IMG/VR virus record: IMGVR_UViG_3300026097_000053 | Location: 1 to 35,776 of that record | Source: a virus | Reading direction: 5' to 3' (one strand) | DNA: 35,776 nt | Shown: piece by piece, positions 15,076 to 23,290 of the stretch | How the letters are laid out: each line of letters begins with the position of its first letter | Position numbering within the stretch: position 1 is the stretch's first letter | Position numbers and translations under genes: made by a program | Notes under the pieces: generated by a model | Database searches by the model: none | Told to the model about the DNA's origin: nothing | The model's input: the letters and a program-made list of their open reading frames with translations, nothing else

Positions 15076-16367
15076 TAGTAGGACCCGTGCACAACCTCTT
15101 GCCTGAATGCATTTTTGCCTGAAACAATACAATTATCAATATCTAGATACTCGTTCCATCTTTCATGAATTTTTTCAATTGTATGCCGATGAATCATATA
15201 ATTATAACAGAAAATATTGGAAAAGTATAATAGATTTACTTTGTCTGTATCTATTTCTAGTTTTGAAATAGGGTCGGTAATTGCATCATACAAGATAAAC
15301 TTTGGGTTACTAATTTTATCAATGGTCTCTTCGATCATATCAGTAGAAAAGATTTTTTCATTGTCTTCTACTACTACGGGTTTATAGTCTGCGTTATCTA
15401 CAATAACGCCTTCTTTACGTTGATAATATCTTTCAACCGCATCAAGGTTCTTGAATTCATAGACCATGCGTTTCCAGTTCAAAGAGTCTTTATTCACATC
15501 AAAGAGAACAACTTCAGTATCCTCATGCCCATAATGATGATACAATAGCTCTGCAGTGAACCCAGACGCAGGCGCATAAATTACATCAAACTTCATGTGT
15601 GTTGGACGAATCATTTTGCTATACTTTTCATTGTTTTTAGTATATACAATATTATCGTTCTTTTTGCGTTCCATGTCTAACGCATCGCAATGTCTACGTT
15701 CTGGATAACAAAAAAACTTAACGTTTCGTTCTTTATCAAAGTTATAAATGGTTTGTCCATCCTCAATTACTTTTGAGATATATTCTGCCATGTCTGCTGA
15801 TCGCACCTGTTTGAATTGAGGATCTTTTGGAGGACACAACCAATGAGGTGTATAATCGTCGTGCACGTTACTCTTAGATCGGTCAGGCCAAATTACAGGA
15901 CCACTGTATTTTCCAAATAAGGGTTTGCCAATTTTCCTCCAATGGTCAAGGTTTAAAAACATGCACTGTTGATGCAACCTTGCATACGCATTTTTTTCAT
16001 GCCATAATATGTGACCCTTACACGGTTTGCCAGATTCGCAAAATTCGTCAAAGTATGTGTGGATGGTTTCTGGGCGACTTATTTCCCAATGATAGTAAAA
16101 AGTTCCGATGTAACTTACCATTGCATACTTGTATTTGTCAACATGTTGTACTGCCTCGTCGAGGTTTTTTGCAAATATCAAAGGTCCGCAACTTTTTGCT
16201 TTTCCTCTTCCAATGCCAGAATACCAAGTTAGGGTTGCCATATATTCTGCATAATCATCCCATTTAATTTTAGGATAGTCTACAATAATATGCACCTGTT
16301 CAGAATCTCTTGTGTTGTGACCTGAGTTTTCTAAAATGTATTGACTAAATTCTTCAAATGACTGCAT
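15075..16367 (-). CDS. Two-part protein with C-terminal Rossmann (methyltransferase-like) region
   Basis: This 430-residue protein starts at an ATG overlapping the upstream oxygenase gene by 14 nt. The N-terminal half (about 25-240) contains aromatic and His/Cys-rich segments such as WYSGIGRGKAKSCGPLIFAK and LWHEKNAYARLHQQCMFLNL, reminiscent of phage glycosyltransferase-like proteins. The C-terminal half has a FDVIYAPASGFTAELLYHHY segment and a VVLFDVNKD strand, which looks like the nucleotide-binding loop and acidic strand of a SAM-dependent or NAD-type Rossmann fold. A fusion of transferase and methyltransferase is a reasonable guess, but neither half shows a decisive catalytic motif to me. 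Confidence 0.5.
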   Translation of the reverse strand: MQSFEEFSQYILENSGHNTRDSEQVHIIVDYPKIKWDDYAEYMATLTWYSGIGRGKAKSCGPLIFAKNLDEAVQHVDKYKYAMVSYIGTFYYHWEISRPETIHTYFDEFCESGKPCKGHILWHEKNAYARLHQQCMFLNLDHWRKIGKPLFGKYSGPVIWPDRSKSNVHDDYTPHWLCPPKDPQFKQVRSADMAEYISKVIEDGQTIYNFDKERNVKFFCYPERRHCDALDMERKKNDNIVYTKNNEKYSKMIRPTHMKFDVIYAPASGFTAELLYHHYGHEDTEVVLFDVNKDSLNWKRMVYEFKNLDAVERYYQRKEGVIVDNADYKPVVVEDNEKIFSTDMIEETIDKISNPKFILYDAITDPISKLEIDTDKVNLLYFSNIFCYNYMIHRHTIEKIHERWNEYLDIDNCIVSGKNAFRQEVVHGSY

Positions 16368-17004
16368 TGGGGTGTTCCTGGTAGAATGAATCTATAAAAA
16401 GTTGTTTGCGTTGTTTATTGGTACCACCATGAATGATAAAGTGAATACGTGGTTCTCGCGAAAAGTTTGCTGCTTCGTGAAACGGGCCGTTATTAAACCA
16501 ATATACTTCTCTGGGTTTAAATGGAACCTCTAACATGTCTTCTGTTCTGCGTAGGTAACAGTTTTCTGGTTGTGTAATCGCAATATTAATTGCAGACATT
16601 ACATTGTTTTTCAAAGGTCTTCCTTTTTTCCACTGGTGAGTATCGGTATGACTGCGAATAAATCCGCCAGGTTCTAACAACATGAAACGACACCTACCAT
16701 ACATACCATTGTTGGGAAAAGTATCTTTTAACCACTCTGTCATTGTGGGTGCATACTCAGTTAACTCAGTCCACTGATAATTAAAAGAGTCCGGATTAAA
16801 GGTGGTAACATGCATTCCTTCTCCGTGTAGAGTAGCTGACTTCCACCCCCGACCATGCATCGCACGATGATCTACAAATAGTCCTCTGTCGTATATTTCT
16901 AATGCTTCGGCAACGACAGTTTCTGGTATTTGGATATCTGCACGAAGATAGAATAACTCATCATCATCGCACCATTTTTTTACTTTGTCAAATTCTTGTG
17001 TCAT
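16354..17004 (-). CDS. 2OG-Fe(II) oxygenase, Asp/Asn beta-hydroxylase-like
   Basis: I start it at the ATG at 17004 (MTQEFDKVKKW, 216 residues), which overlaps the upstream stop as ATGA; a start 21 nt earlier is possible. The Fe(II)-binding triad is visible: His119 and Asp121 in GGFIRSHTDTHQ, and His176 in FNNGPFHEAANFSREPR, with Arg186 placed to bind 2-oxoglutarate. The E(V)YWFNN-x-x-x-H-x-A-x-N order is typical of the aspartyl/asparaginyl beta-hydroxylase family. It probably hydroxylates a side chain or small molecule with O2 and 2-oxoglutarate. Sitting between glycosyltransferases, it could create a hydroxyl acceptor for sugar addition; that is inference. Confidence 0.75.
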   Translation of the reverse strand: MTQEFDKVKKWCDDDELFYLRADIQIPETVVAEALEIYDRGLFVDHRAMHGRGWKSATLHGEGMHVTTFNPDSFNYQWTELTEYAPTMTEWLKDTFPNNGMYGRCRFMLLEPGGFIRSHTDTHQWKKGRPLKNNVMSAINIAITQPENCYLRRTEDMLEVPFKPREVYWFNNGPFHEAANFSREPRIHFIIHGGTNKQRKQLFIDSFYQEHPNAVI

Positions 17005-17672
17005 TTCCAATAGTCCTTCACCCAAGAGTCCGCCTGTTCATTTTTTAAATCTTGATTTAATATGCAAACTTCGTAGTCTGTTCTTAATTTTTCTGGTTCT
17101 TCGTCTTTGCCGTATCTTGCACCTAACTGGTACGAATACGCAATCGACGACGGTAAAATGTCAATATCTACAGGGTCGTTGAAAAAAAATCTATCAATTC
17201 CTTGATGATATTTTAATAAGATTCTGTCTTGATTTTTTTTGAAATATTGATACGTGCTTATACCTTGTTGACCTGTCCATTTCATAATTGATGAATTGTA
17301 TAATGTCGGAGTTGCATGTTTTTCTGTATACGGATACAAATAATCAGATTTCCATTGAGAGTATAGAACCGAAAGTGTTCTAGTTTTAATTGAACATAAC
17401 TTTTCCAATGGGTTTAATATTACCACATCTAAATCAAAATAAATAGTGTCGCCTTGCGTAAATAAGTTTAATAAATCTAATTTAGGCCACACACCTTGTA
17501 AATTAGAATCTATTGGTATTTTTATTGTTTGAATATTTTTGAGATCGACGGCGCAATCCGTGTAACAATAAAACTCAAAAGGGATCGGCATGTTTCGTGA
17601 GACCATACTGTATAACTTATGCACATAGTCAACAGAATATTTTGGTCCCCATTTTACGCAAACAATATTCAT
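17001..17672 (-). CDS. Glycosyltransferase with DxD motif, paralog of 14407-15075
   Basis: This 223-residue protein begins MNIVCVKWGPKYSVDYVHKL and contains a CYTDCAVDL segment and GDTIYFDLDVVILNPLEKL. The Asp-Leu-Asp is the DxD motif of GT-A glycosyltransferases. The N-terminal strand-loop matches the protein at 14407-15075, so the two are likely duplicates that diverged to different donors or acceptors. It is the first gene of the minus operon. Its start lies 29 nt from the plus-strand operon start at 17702, so divergent promoters must be packed into that short gap or inside the coding regions. No clear -35/-10 pair is visible there. Confidence 0.72.
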   Translation of the reverse strand: MNIVCVKWGPKYSVDYVHKLYSMVSRNMPIPFEFYCYTDCAVDLKNIQTIKIPIDSNLQGVWPKLDLLNLFTQGDTIYFDLDVVILNPLEKLCSIKTRTLSVLYSQWKSDYLYPYTEKHATPTLYNSSIMKWTGQQGISTYQYFKKNQDRILLKYHQGIDRFFFNDPVDIDILPSSIAYSYQLGARYGKDEEPEKLRTDYEVCILNQDLKNEQADSWVKDYWK

Positions 17673-17701
17673 ACTTTACTTAACCAGATGTGGAGAAAGG
17701 A

Positions 17702-18415
17702 ATGATAATTTTACCTCAGGTGAATGAAAACAACAAATGTATACTACAAAGCAACGGTTTTTCGGCATCAGACTGGGTAAGAACACTGTATATATTAAAT
17801 TGTTTCAATAACCAATATGCAAACTTTGACAATTTTGTCTATCTGTATGCACCTTTTTTTGAACTAATTGCAAAAGAATATTATTCTAATACTGAGGTTA
17901 ACGTATTACATACAAATGAAATTGCAATATTTGACGAATTTCGCCTGGCAGATTGCTATCAGATATTCAACGAAGCCTGTAAATATTTTAAAGCAAAGAA
18001 CAAAGTTGCTATGTTAGAATTAGAAGACTATAATTATCTAAATGGAGATAATTTAATACGAGATCATCATCGCTACAATCTTTACAGTGGACTGCAGAAA
18101 ATTATGGTGCAATCCACAAAATTTTCGGGCTTACAAGAAGTAGTAAACCAGAACTACACTATTGTTCTTATGAGCCCATATCCAAATAATAAAATTACTC
18201 AAAACAAGTTTTTTGATGTTGCTAACCGTCCTGCTAATGTGTATGATCCATTTTTGGGCATCTCCTATAAACAATTCTTGGAATTTATGAATATCGAAGA
18301 TAAACAAAAAATACAACAAGTTCATGCTCAGTTGTTACCTAACCTCAATCACATTGGACCTTTCAATGAAATTGATATAGAATATTATCTTAACCCAAAT
18401 AATTTTGATGATTGA
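17702..18415 (+). CDS. Unknown protein at the head of the aminotransferase operon
   Basis: I use the ATG at 17702 (MIILPQVNENNKCILQSNGF, 237 residues) because GGAG lies 6 nt upstream; a GTG at 17690 is in frame but less likely. The protein is rich in Asn, Tyr and Phe, with a LYILNCFNNQ segment and a TIVLMSPYPNNKI strand. I see no catalytic signature or membrane helix. The last 8 nt overlap the aminotransferase start. Its end (FNEIDIEYYLNPNNFDD) looks like the N-terminal helix-loop missing from the DegT-type protein that follows, so the two may be parts of one ancestral gene or act as a pair. Confidence 0.6.
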   Translation: MIILPQVNENNKCILQSNGFSASDWVRTLYILNCFNNQYANFDNFVYLYAPFFELIAKEYYSNTEVNVLHTNEIAIFDEFRLADCYQIFNEACKYFKAKNKVAMLELEDYNYLNGDNLIRDHHRYNLYSGLQKIMVQSTKFSGLQEVVNQNYTIVLMSPYPNNKITQNKFFDVANRPANVYDPFLGISYKQFLEFMNIEDKQKIQQVHAQLLPNLNHIGPFNEIDIEYYLNPNNFDD

Positions 18416-19463
18416 AGAAAAAATTTCAGAGTTGACAAAAAGAAAATATGTGGTTCCTGTTCGCTCTGGTACAGACGCATTGTATTTGTCGCTGGTTGCT
18501 AGTGGAATACAAAAAGGTGACAAAGTTTTAGTATCCAATTTTTCATGGATATCTACTGCATCTTGTATCACTATGGTAGGTGCTACTCCGGTATTTTGCG
18601 ATATCGATTTGAATACCTATCACATGTGCTTACAAAGTATTCGCAGAATGGTTTCTCCAGATACCAAGGCTTTGATATTTCCTCATTTATTCGGATCAAT
18701 GATGGAAACCGATCAACTGGTTGATTTTTGCAAAGAAAGAAAAATAATTTTAATCGAAGATGCCTGTCAGGCAGTAGGATCTAGTCTCAATGGAGTTCCT
18801 GCAGGATCCATTGGAGATATTTCAACTTTTAGTTTTAATTTAAACAAAGTTGTATCAGGCATAACCGGCGGCGGAGCGGTATTAACCGACAATGAAAAAT
18901 ATGCACAATATCTACATAAAATATCTCATCATGGTTATAATGGAATAGATTTTGAATTTCTTGGCATCAACGCAAAGATGTCAGAAATTGACAAAGATGC
19001 AATTTGTAAACAGCTTGGCTTCTTAGAAAAAACCAATCAAAAAAGAAATAATCTTGCTAAAAACTACGATAATTTTTTTGCATCGTTGCCAGTTAAATTG
19101 CAAAAAACACCCAAAGGTATTTGTAATAATCATCACAAATATACCGTACGATTTAATACAAAAGAGGTTAGAGACAAAGTTCAAAAGATTCTAAATTGTA
19201 AAATTCATTACCCAATGCCTATTTCAGAAAACACAATGTACCGAGACATTGTTCATCAGAAAGACAAGTGTGTCAATGCTAAATTAGTGTCGGACACAAT
19301 TTTAACTTTGCCAATGGATTCTAATTCGCTTCCTGTGGATGATATCTACAAGTTATTAGTTGAAAAAATAATAACACAACCTGATTACGCGATGGAAGAT
19401 ATCAATCAATATACCAAGGATAATCTGCATAATGCCTTATATGACATTGCAAGATCTCAATGA
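18408..19463 (+). CDS. DegT/DnrJ/EryC1/StrS-family PLP aminotransferase
   Basis: The start is the ATG at 18408, inside the end of the upstream gene (351 residues). Family landmarks are present in order: SGTDAL at 20-25, VSNFSWISTAS, EDACQAVGSS at 117-126, the likely PLP lysine Lys147 in SFNLNKVVSGITGGGAV, and a C-terminal KIHYPMPIS segment typical of substrate binding. Such enzymes transfer an amino group from glutamate to a keto sugar attached to a nucleotide. The N-terminus is about 25-30 residues shorter than usual for the family. The operon also encodes a GNAT-like protein, which fits making an N-acylated amino sugar. The dehydratase for the keto sugar is not here and would have to come from elsewhere in the phage or the host. 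Confidence 0.88.
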   Translation: MIEEKISELTKRKYVVPVRSGTDALYLSLVASGIQKGDKVLVSNFSWISTASCITMVGATPVFCDIDLNTYHMCLQSIRRMVSPDTKALIFPHLFGSMMETDQLVDFCKERKIILIEDACQAVGSSLNGVPAGSIGDISTFSFNLNKVVSGITGGGAVLTDNEKYAQYLHKISHHGYNGIDFEFLGINAKMSEIDKDAICKQLGFLEKTNQKRNNLAKNYDNFFASLPVKLQKTPKGICNNHHKYTVRFNTKEVRDKVQKILNCKIHYPMPISENTMYRDIVHQKDKCVNAKLVSDTILTLPMDSNSLPVDDIYKLLVEKIITQPDYAMEDINQYTKDNLHNALYDIARSQ

Positions 19464-20250
19464 CAATTATCTAGCAATAGATTTTTTCTTGTCTAAGTCG
19501 TGCAACAAGTCCTGCTACTATTGCACTACATATACGTTAGAACAAAGAAATTTAACTGTTGATTTGGACTTTCTAGTACGTGTGTTAGAATATTTTAAAA
19601 AATACAAGGTAAGAATCAATTTACTAGGTGGCGAACCTGCATTAATAAAAAATTTACAACAGGTTACATCCGAGATACAGAAGTATGATAATTTTGTGTG
19701 TTGTGTTTTGTCAAATTCTCTTGTAAGACGTAAATATCCTTACATTTTAGAAGATTCTAAAATCTTTTACTTCGAACACATTGTACTAGACTTTTATCAA
19801 GATAAAATAAAAAAGTTAGGAAAATTTGATTTTTTTGCCAAGAACAAAAACAACAATTATAATGTTGTAATCAAGACTCCCAATTACAACAAGTATAGAC
19901 GTAATTTTCCAGAAGAAATAGCAAAACTTAATCATGAAAACACAATGTTCAAAGAATACAATTCAAGGTCTCCGGAATATAGTGTAATTTATCAATCACC
20001 AGAGATTGATAGAAGACTGTGTGCAAAGTTTCCTAAAGTGCCTGTGATTGATTTTGAAAACAAAAGTATTCGACATTGTAGCAAAAGAACCCAAGATTCT
20101 AGAACATTTAAAGTAAATCAAAACAATGTAGATGAAATGATGAATTTTAAGTTGTTTAAATATGAAACTTATTGTGAAACCTGTTGCGAAAAAATTAACA
20201 ACTTTTCTTTTAACAAATATTTGGATATTATCGAAACACATGCAATATAA
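19432..20250 (+). CDS. Radical SAM protein, short form
   Basis: This 272-residue protein overlaps the aminotransferase by 32 nt; an alternative ATG at 19441 would still overlap. It has CNKSCYYC (Cys24, Cys28, Cys31), the iron-sulfur binding motif, and GGEP at about 66-69. The C-terminal region is cysteine-rich (HCSK, then CETCCEK near residue 245), suggesting an auxiliary cluster of SPASM or twitch type. The overlap means expression is tied to the aminotransferase. Radical SAM enzymes next to sugar aminotransferases can perform deoxygenation or epimerisation, but peptide modification is equally open. It is related only in the core motifs to the larger radical SAM protein at 541-1839. Confidence 0.82.
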   Translation: MPYMTLQDLNDNYLAIDFFLSKSCNKSCYYCTTYTLEQRNLTVDLDFLVRVLEYFKKYKVRINLLGGEPALIKNLQQVTSEIQKYDNFVCCVLSNSLVRRKYPYILEDSKIFYFEHIVLDFYQDKIKKLGKFDFFAKNKNNNYNVVIKTPNYNKYRRNFPEEIAKLNHENTMFKEYNSRSPEYSVIYQSPEIDRRLCAKFPKVPVIDFENKSIRHCSKRTQDSRTFKVNQNNVDEMMNFKLFKYETYCETCCEKINNFSFNKYLDIIETHAI

Positions 20251-20797
20251 AATGGTTGAATATTCAGAAACCTTGGATCTCTCTAATTTTTATTCTTTAG
20301 CAAAAGCAAAAGGATTTAACAACAATTGTAGCAAAGAGAAATTGATTGATTGTTTTGCAAATGAGAGAGAACATCAAGTTTGGATTTTATATTACAACAA
20401 TAATCCTGTAGGCTCAGTAGCAGCTCATTCTTTTGACGAAATGGGTAAAAACAGCTATAGAATAGCAGCAAGAACTTGTGTATTAACAGATGAAATTCCA
20501 ACACCAACTCTGCGAACACGAAATCAAATTGTTACCCAGCAACATGTAACAGGACAATTTTTAATACCAGCATGCATAGAATGGGCTGGAAAAGATTCCA
20601 ATCTATATTGTACATCAAACAATCTGGGATCAAAAAGTCAGAAACGTGTGCACAATATTTTTTTTCCTGCTTTAGAAAAGGCTGGACAAGTAGAAAGAAT
20701 CTGTAATATGATGTATCGCGGAGATTTACAAACTGTTTGGAAATTGAATGTTAGTAATTTTTACAAGGTTTTACATAAGTATAAAAGATGGACGTAA
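20240..20797 (+). CDS. GNAT-like acyltransferase, tentative
   Basis: The likely start is the ATG at 20240 (MQYKMVEYSETLDL, 185 residues), which overlaps the previous stop region; an ATG at 20252 is an alternative. An earlier in-frame ATG at 20162 would overlap the radical SAM gene deeply and reads as out-of-frame sequence. The segment QVWILYYNNNPVGSVAAHSF looks like the central strands of a GNAT fold, followed by a conserved-looking RTRNQIVTQQHVTGQFLIPA and SNNLGSKSQKRVHN. The classical Arg-x-x-Gly-x-Gly acetyl-CoA loop is not clear. If it is an acyltransferase, it would complete an amino sugar made by the aminotransferase upstream. Confidence 0.5.
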   Translation: MQYKMVEYSETLDLSNFYSLAKAKGFNNNCSKEKLIDCFANEREHQVWILYYNNNPVGSVAAHSFDEMGKNSYRIAARTCVLTDEIPTPTLRTRNQIVTQQHVTGQFLIPACIEWAGKDSNLYCTSNNLGSKSQKRVHNIFFPALEKAGQVERICNMMYRGDLQTVWKLNVSNFYKVLHKYKRWT

Positions 20798-20820
20798 AAT
20801 TCATTTAAAAAAGGTAGACC

Positions 20821-21495
20821 ATGATTCAAGAAAGATACCGTAAAGATTACGATGGCGAGTTTGTTATTATTCAAACCATTATTAAAAACGGTCAAAAACT
20901 GCAAGAACGTGAGTGGATACCCAACCCTATTAGCAATAACCATATCAGTGCTCGAGCTGCTGTTATAGGAGCAGGTACTAGTAGAGAGCGATTTCCAATA
21001 ATAAAGTTACAAGGACACAAAGGTGGATTGTTAGGCAAAAAACGTTTACAAATCTACGGCAGTGAAGGGTGTTGGAGAGAACTACAGTGCGATTTCTATG
21101 TAGACACTGTGTCTAATGACTTGTCCGATATTATCTACAGCGATTATAATAATCGTGTAGCAGTGTACACAAACGCTAAAAAATGCATGGCCTATCCTGG
21201 CAAGTTTTATATGATACCCTACAATGTTAATTTAATTAGCGATGCAGCATTGGCCATGTATGTGGCTGCATTTGACGGACATAAAGAAATATACTGTATT
21301 GGCGTCGACGGATTAGACAGCAAAGGATCTGTTAGTCGTAAAGCAGTGGCACACATTGGCAGTGTAATTAAAGCCTATCCTAAAACAAAATTCATATTTG
21401 TAAACAATACTAGCAATCTATATCCATTATGGAGACAGTGTTCTAACTATCAACACATGTCCTATAAGAAATTTGTCACCAACTGTGATGTCTGA
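20821..21495 (+). CDS. MptE/DUF115-like protein, second copy
   Basis: This 224-residue protein has an AAAAAGG-type ribosome-binding site. After an N-terminal extension of about 45 residues it shows AAVIGAGTSRERFPIIKLQG, a GxGxSR-type loop as in the protein at 2523-3110, followed by CDFYVDTVSND, a MIPYNVNLISDAALAMYVAA segment and EIYCIGVDGLD. The order (GxGTSR, xFYVDT, SDAALA, IYCIGVDG) parallels the other copy and the MptE/DUF115-type enzymes. It may be a pyrophosphokinase-like or sialyltransferase-like transferase; the substrate is unknown. Its 3' end overlaps the convergent Nudix gene by 34 nt, and a strong terminator lies in that overlap. Confidence 0.5.
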   Translation: MIQERYRKDYDGEFVIIQTIIKNGQKLQEREWIPNPISNNHISARAAVIGAGTSRERFPIIKLQGHKGGLLGKKRLQIYGSEGCWRELQCDFYVDTVSNDLSDIIYSDYNNRVAVYTNAKKCMAYPGKFYMIPYNVNLISDAALAMYVAAFDGHKEIYCIGVDGLDSKGSVSRKAVAHIGSVIKAYPKTKFIFVNNTSNLYPLWRQCSNYQHMSYKKFVTNCDV

Positions 21496-21917
21496 ATCTG
21501 TCTAACAGATTCTATTTTTTGCATTACATCATGTAAATTTACTGTGACCCACAACCCGGGATGCATAGGTCGCGGCCAGATTCTACGTTGAATCCAACTG
21601 TACCCGACATGTTCTTTATTTAGAGTTGGCACAAACTCGTTTTCTAATAAACAAAAAAATGTGTGATAACAAAATCCACCGTCAGCACTGGTAAACTTTT
21701 CAATAGGCACCAGTTTCCTGTATTCAGGCATGTGCCCAAGTTCTTCTGTGCATTCGCGATAGAGTGTGGTTAGCAGTGTTTCGCCAGTTTCGCATTTGCC
21801 GCCGGGCAAGCCCCAGGTGTTAGGATGCTTAGGGTCGTTGCGCATCAAATACAAATAACGATCTGTGATAGTGCTATAAAACCAAACACCAACTGCGGTT
21901 ACAGGACCAGACTCCAT
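21462..21917 (-). CDS. Nudix hydrolase
   Basis: This 151-residue protein contains the complete Nudix box at residues 40-62, GKCETGETLLTTLYREC then TEELGH, fitting G-x5-E-x7-REUxEExGU with the catalytic metal-binding glutamates. It should hydrolyse a nucleoside diphosphate linked to another group, such as an oxidised dNTP, NAD-like compound, nucleotide sugar or RNA cap. It starts at an ATG overlapping the gp15 gene end by 19 nt, after a G-rich ribosome-binding site, so it belongs to the gp14-gp15 minus unit. Next to sugar-modifying genes, a nucleotide-sugar substrate is one reasonable option. Confidence 0.88.
   Translation of the reverse strand: MESGPVTAVGVWFYSTITDRYLYLMRNDPKHPNTWGLPGGKCETGETLLTTLYRECTEELGHMPEYRKLVPIEKFTSADGGFCYHTFFCLLENEFVPTLNKEHVGYSWIQRRIWPRPMHPGLWVTVNLHDVMQKIESVRQIQTSQLVTNFL
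21494..21520 (+). terminator. Terminator inside the 3' end of the Nudix gene
   Basis: A perfect 8-bp stem GAATCTGT/ACAGATTC with a CTA loop is followed by TATTTTTT. The stem begins within the TGA of the plus-strand gene and lies in the last codons of the convergent Nudix coding sequence (21462-21917). The bases therefore serve two strands at once: transcription stop and protein sequence. Confidence 0.85.
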
Positions 21918-23290
21918 TCTCCCCCCGGATAAAGTCCTTCATAGCTCTTAAGCCAATTATTTTCTGCCCAGCGATACTGTATACTGGTTGTTAGATTGGT
22001 AACATATTGCACGTCACTGAGATTACTACTGTCGAACACAACATTCCAGCGTATACCATCGTATTCTACAATGTCATTTGCACTAGCAACCAATGGTGAA
22101 CCATCTGTGCCACGCCAAGCTAGTGCATTGCCATCGTCCTCACTGCCAGTGCTTTCCACAAACAGATAACGCTGACCAGTTGCAGCCGCATCCAAGCCAG
22201 AATCTGGTCCTTTGCGCAATGGATCAACAATGGCATCAACTGGATCTAATGTGTTTGTAGGTATAGTGTCTTCATCTACCGTGAACAATAAGAATCTGTC
22301 ATCACTGGGGTGATAGGCAACTGTGCCGATAATTTCCGAATCATCGTAAGGATTTACAAGTCTAACTTGACTGATACCGTTACGAAGTTCGCCATATAGA
22401 TCAACAACTGTATGCCAAAGTAGGTTACTAGGCTGACTAGCCGGCGGGTCAATGCTGTTGATTGATTCGCCTACTGCATTGTGTTCCAGCACTTGTAGCT
22501 GATTGCCTATTAACAATGTTTGATAATTGAATGGTGTCATTTTTTGACGAGTGCCCAACAACAAGTCATTATCAAGTATTGCTTCGTTGTAATCGCCTTG
22601 TGCATCATAGATGCTGGCAATAATTTTTTGTACCACACCCAGTTTTTTAACTTTTGCCGGCGGGTTGATCCAAATTGGCATGGTAAATCTCAGGCTACTA
22701 ATATCTATAGGATCATCTGTGCCCACTGGAATGTTCCTTGAACTCCAGGTGTTGCCAATCAGTTCTACTACACTGAGACTGCTCCAATCTAGGTAGTTGT
22801 CTGTGCTTTGTATTTCCAGACTGGGATTGAAAAGTGTAAGTATCTGTTCTAGCAACTGTAGTTTTTGGTTGGTATTTGATGTCCAGATATCCAACTGAAC
22901 TTCAAGACTATAGGGCACAGGCATTAGTCGTTCTATGGTGAATGCATTGCTCTGTGTAGTATCGTAGGTTTCTGTTTCTTCGTCCCAGGTTCTCTGTCTT
23001 ACATTGCGTTTTTCCACAAAGTAAGGTTCCTGCACCCGGTCACGAGCATAGTTTAACCCAGTAATGTAAAAAGTCATCAACGGAGTAGCAGGCATGTTGT
23101 TGGCACTGTTTTGCTGTAACACAGTTTGTGCCTGTCTGCTGGCGTCGCCGTAACGCACTGGCACACGATAAAGTGCAGCAGTACCATCTTCTTCTCTGCC
23201 ATATTCCACTTGAAAGTTTGAAAAAATTCTTGTGAACTGTAATAAGAATCTGCGTATTTGTTCATCATAAAAGAAAGACTGGTTTGCCAT
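21899..23290 (-). CDS. gp15: Tail sheath stabiliser/completion protein gp15-like
   Basis: This 463-residue protein opens MANQSFFYDEQIRRFLLQFT, continues with RVPVRYGDASRQAQTVLQQN, FYITGLNYARDRV and MPVPYSLEVQLDIWTSN...QLLEQILTLFNPSL, and reaches a beta-rich RFTMPIWINPP end of the core at about 210. This order matches T4 gp15, the ring that caps the tail tube and sheath and joins it to the neck. T4 gp15 is about 270 residues; here roughly 230 extra residues follow, ending in EYDGIRWNVVFDSSN and a NNWLKSYEGLYPGGEW segment related to additions in gp14 and gp18. It starts one base inside the gp14 stop. Confidence 0.78.
   Translation of the reverse strand: MANQSFFYDEQIRRFLLQFTRIFSNFQVEYGREEDGTAALYRVPVRYGDASRQAQTVLQQNSANNMPATPLMTFYITGLNYARDRVQEPYFVEKRNVRQRTWDEETETYDTTQSNAFTIERLMPVPYSLEVQLDIWTSNTNQKLQLLEQILTLFNPSLEIQSTDNYLDWSSLSVVELIGNTWSSRNIPVGTDDPIDISSLRFTMPIWINPPAKVKKLGVVQKIIASIYDAQGDYNEAILDNDLLLGTRQKMTPFNYQTLLIGNQLQVLEHNAVGESINSIDPPASQPSNLLWHTVVDLYGELRNGISQVRLVNPYDDSEIIGTVAYHPSDDRFLLFTVDEDTIPTNTLDPVDAIVDPLRKGPDSGLDAAATGQRYLFVESTGSEDDGNALAWRGTDGSPLVASANDIVEYDGIRWNVVFDSSNLSDVQYVTNLTTSIQYRWAENNWLKSYEGLYPGGEWSLVL

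Noticed and set aside
14407-15132. Longer upstream start for the glycosyltransferase at 15132
   Set aside because: The extra 19 residues overlap the neighbouring gene, while the start at 15075 forms a TAATG junction and aligns with its paralog.
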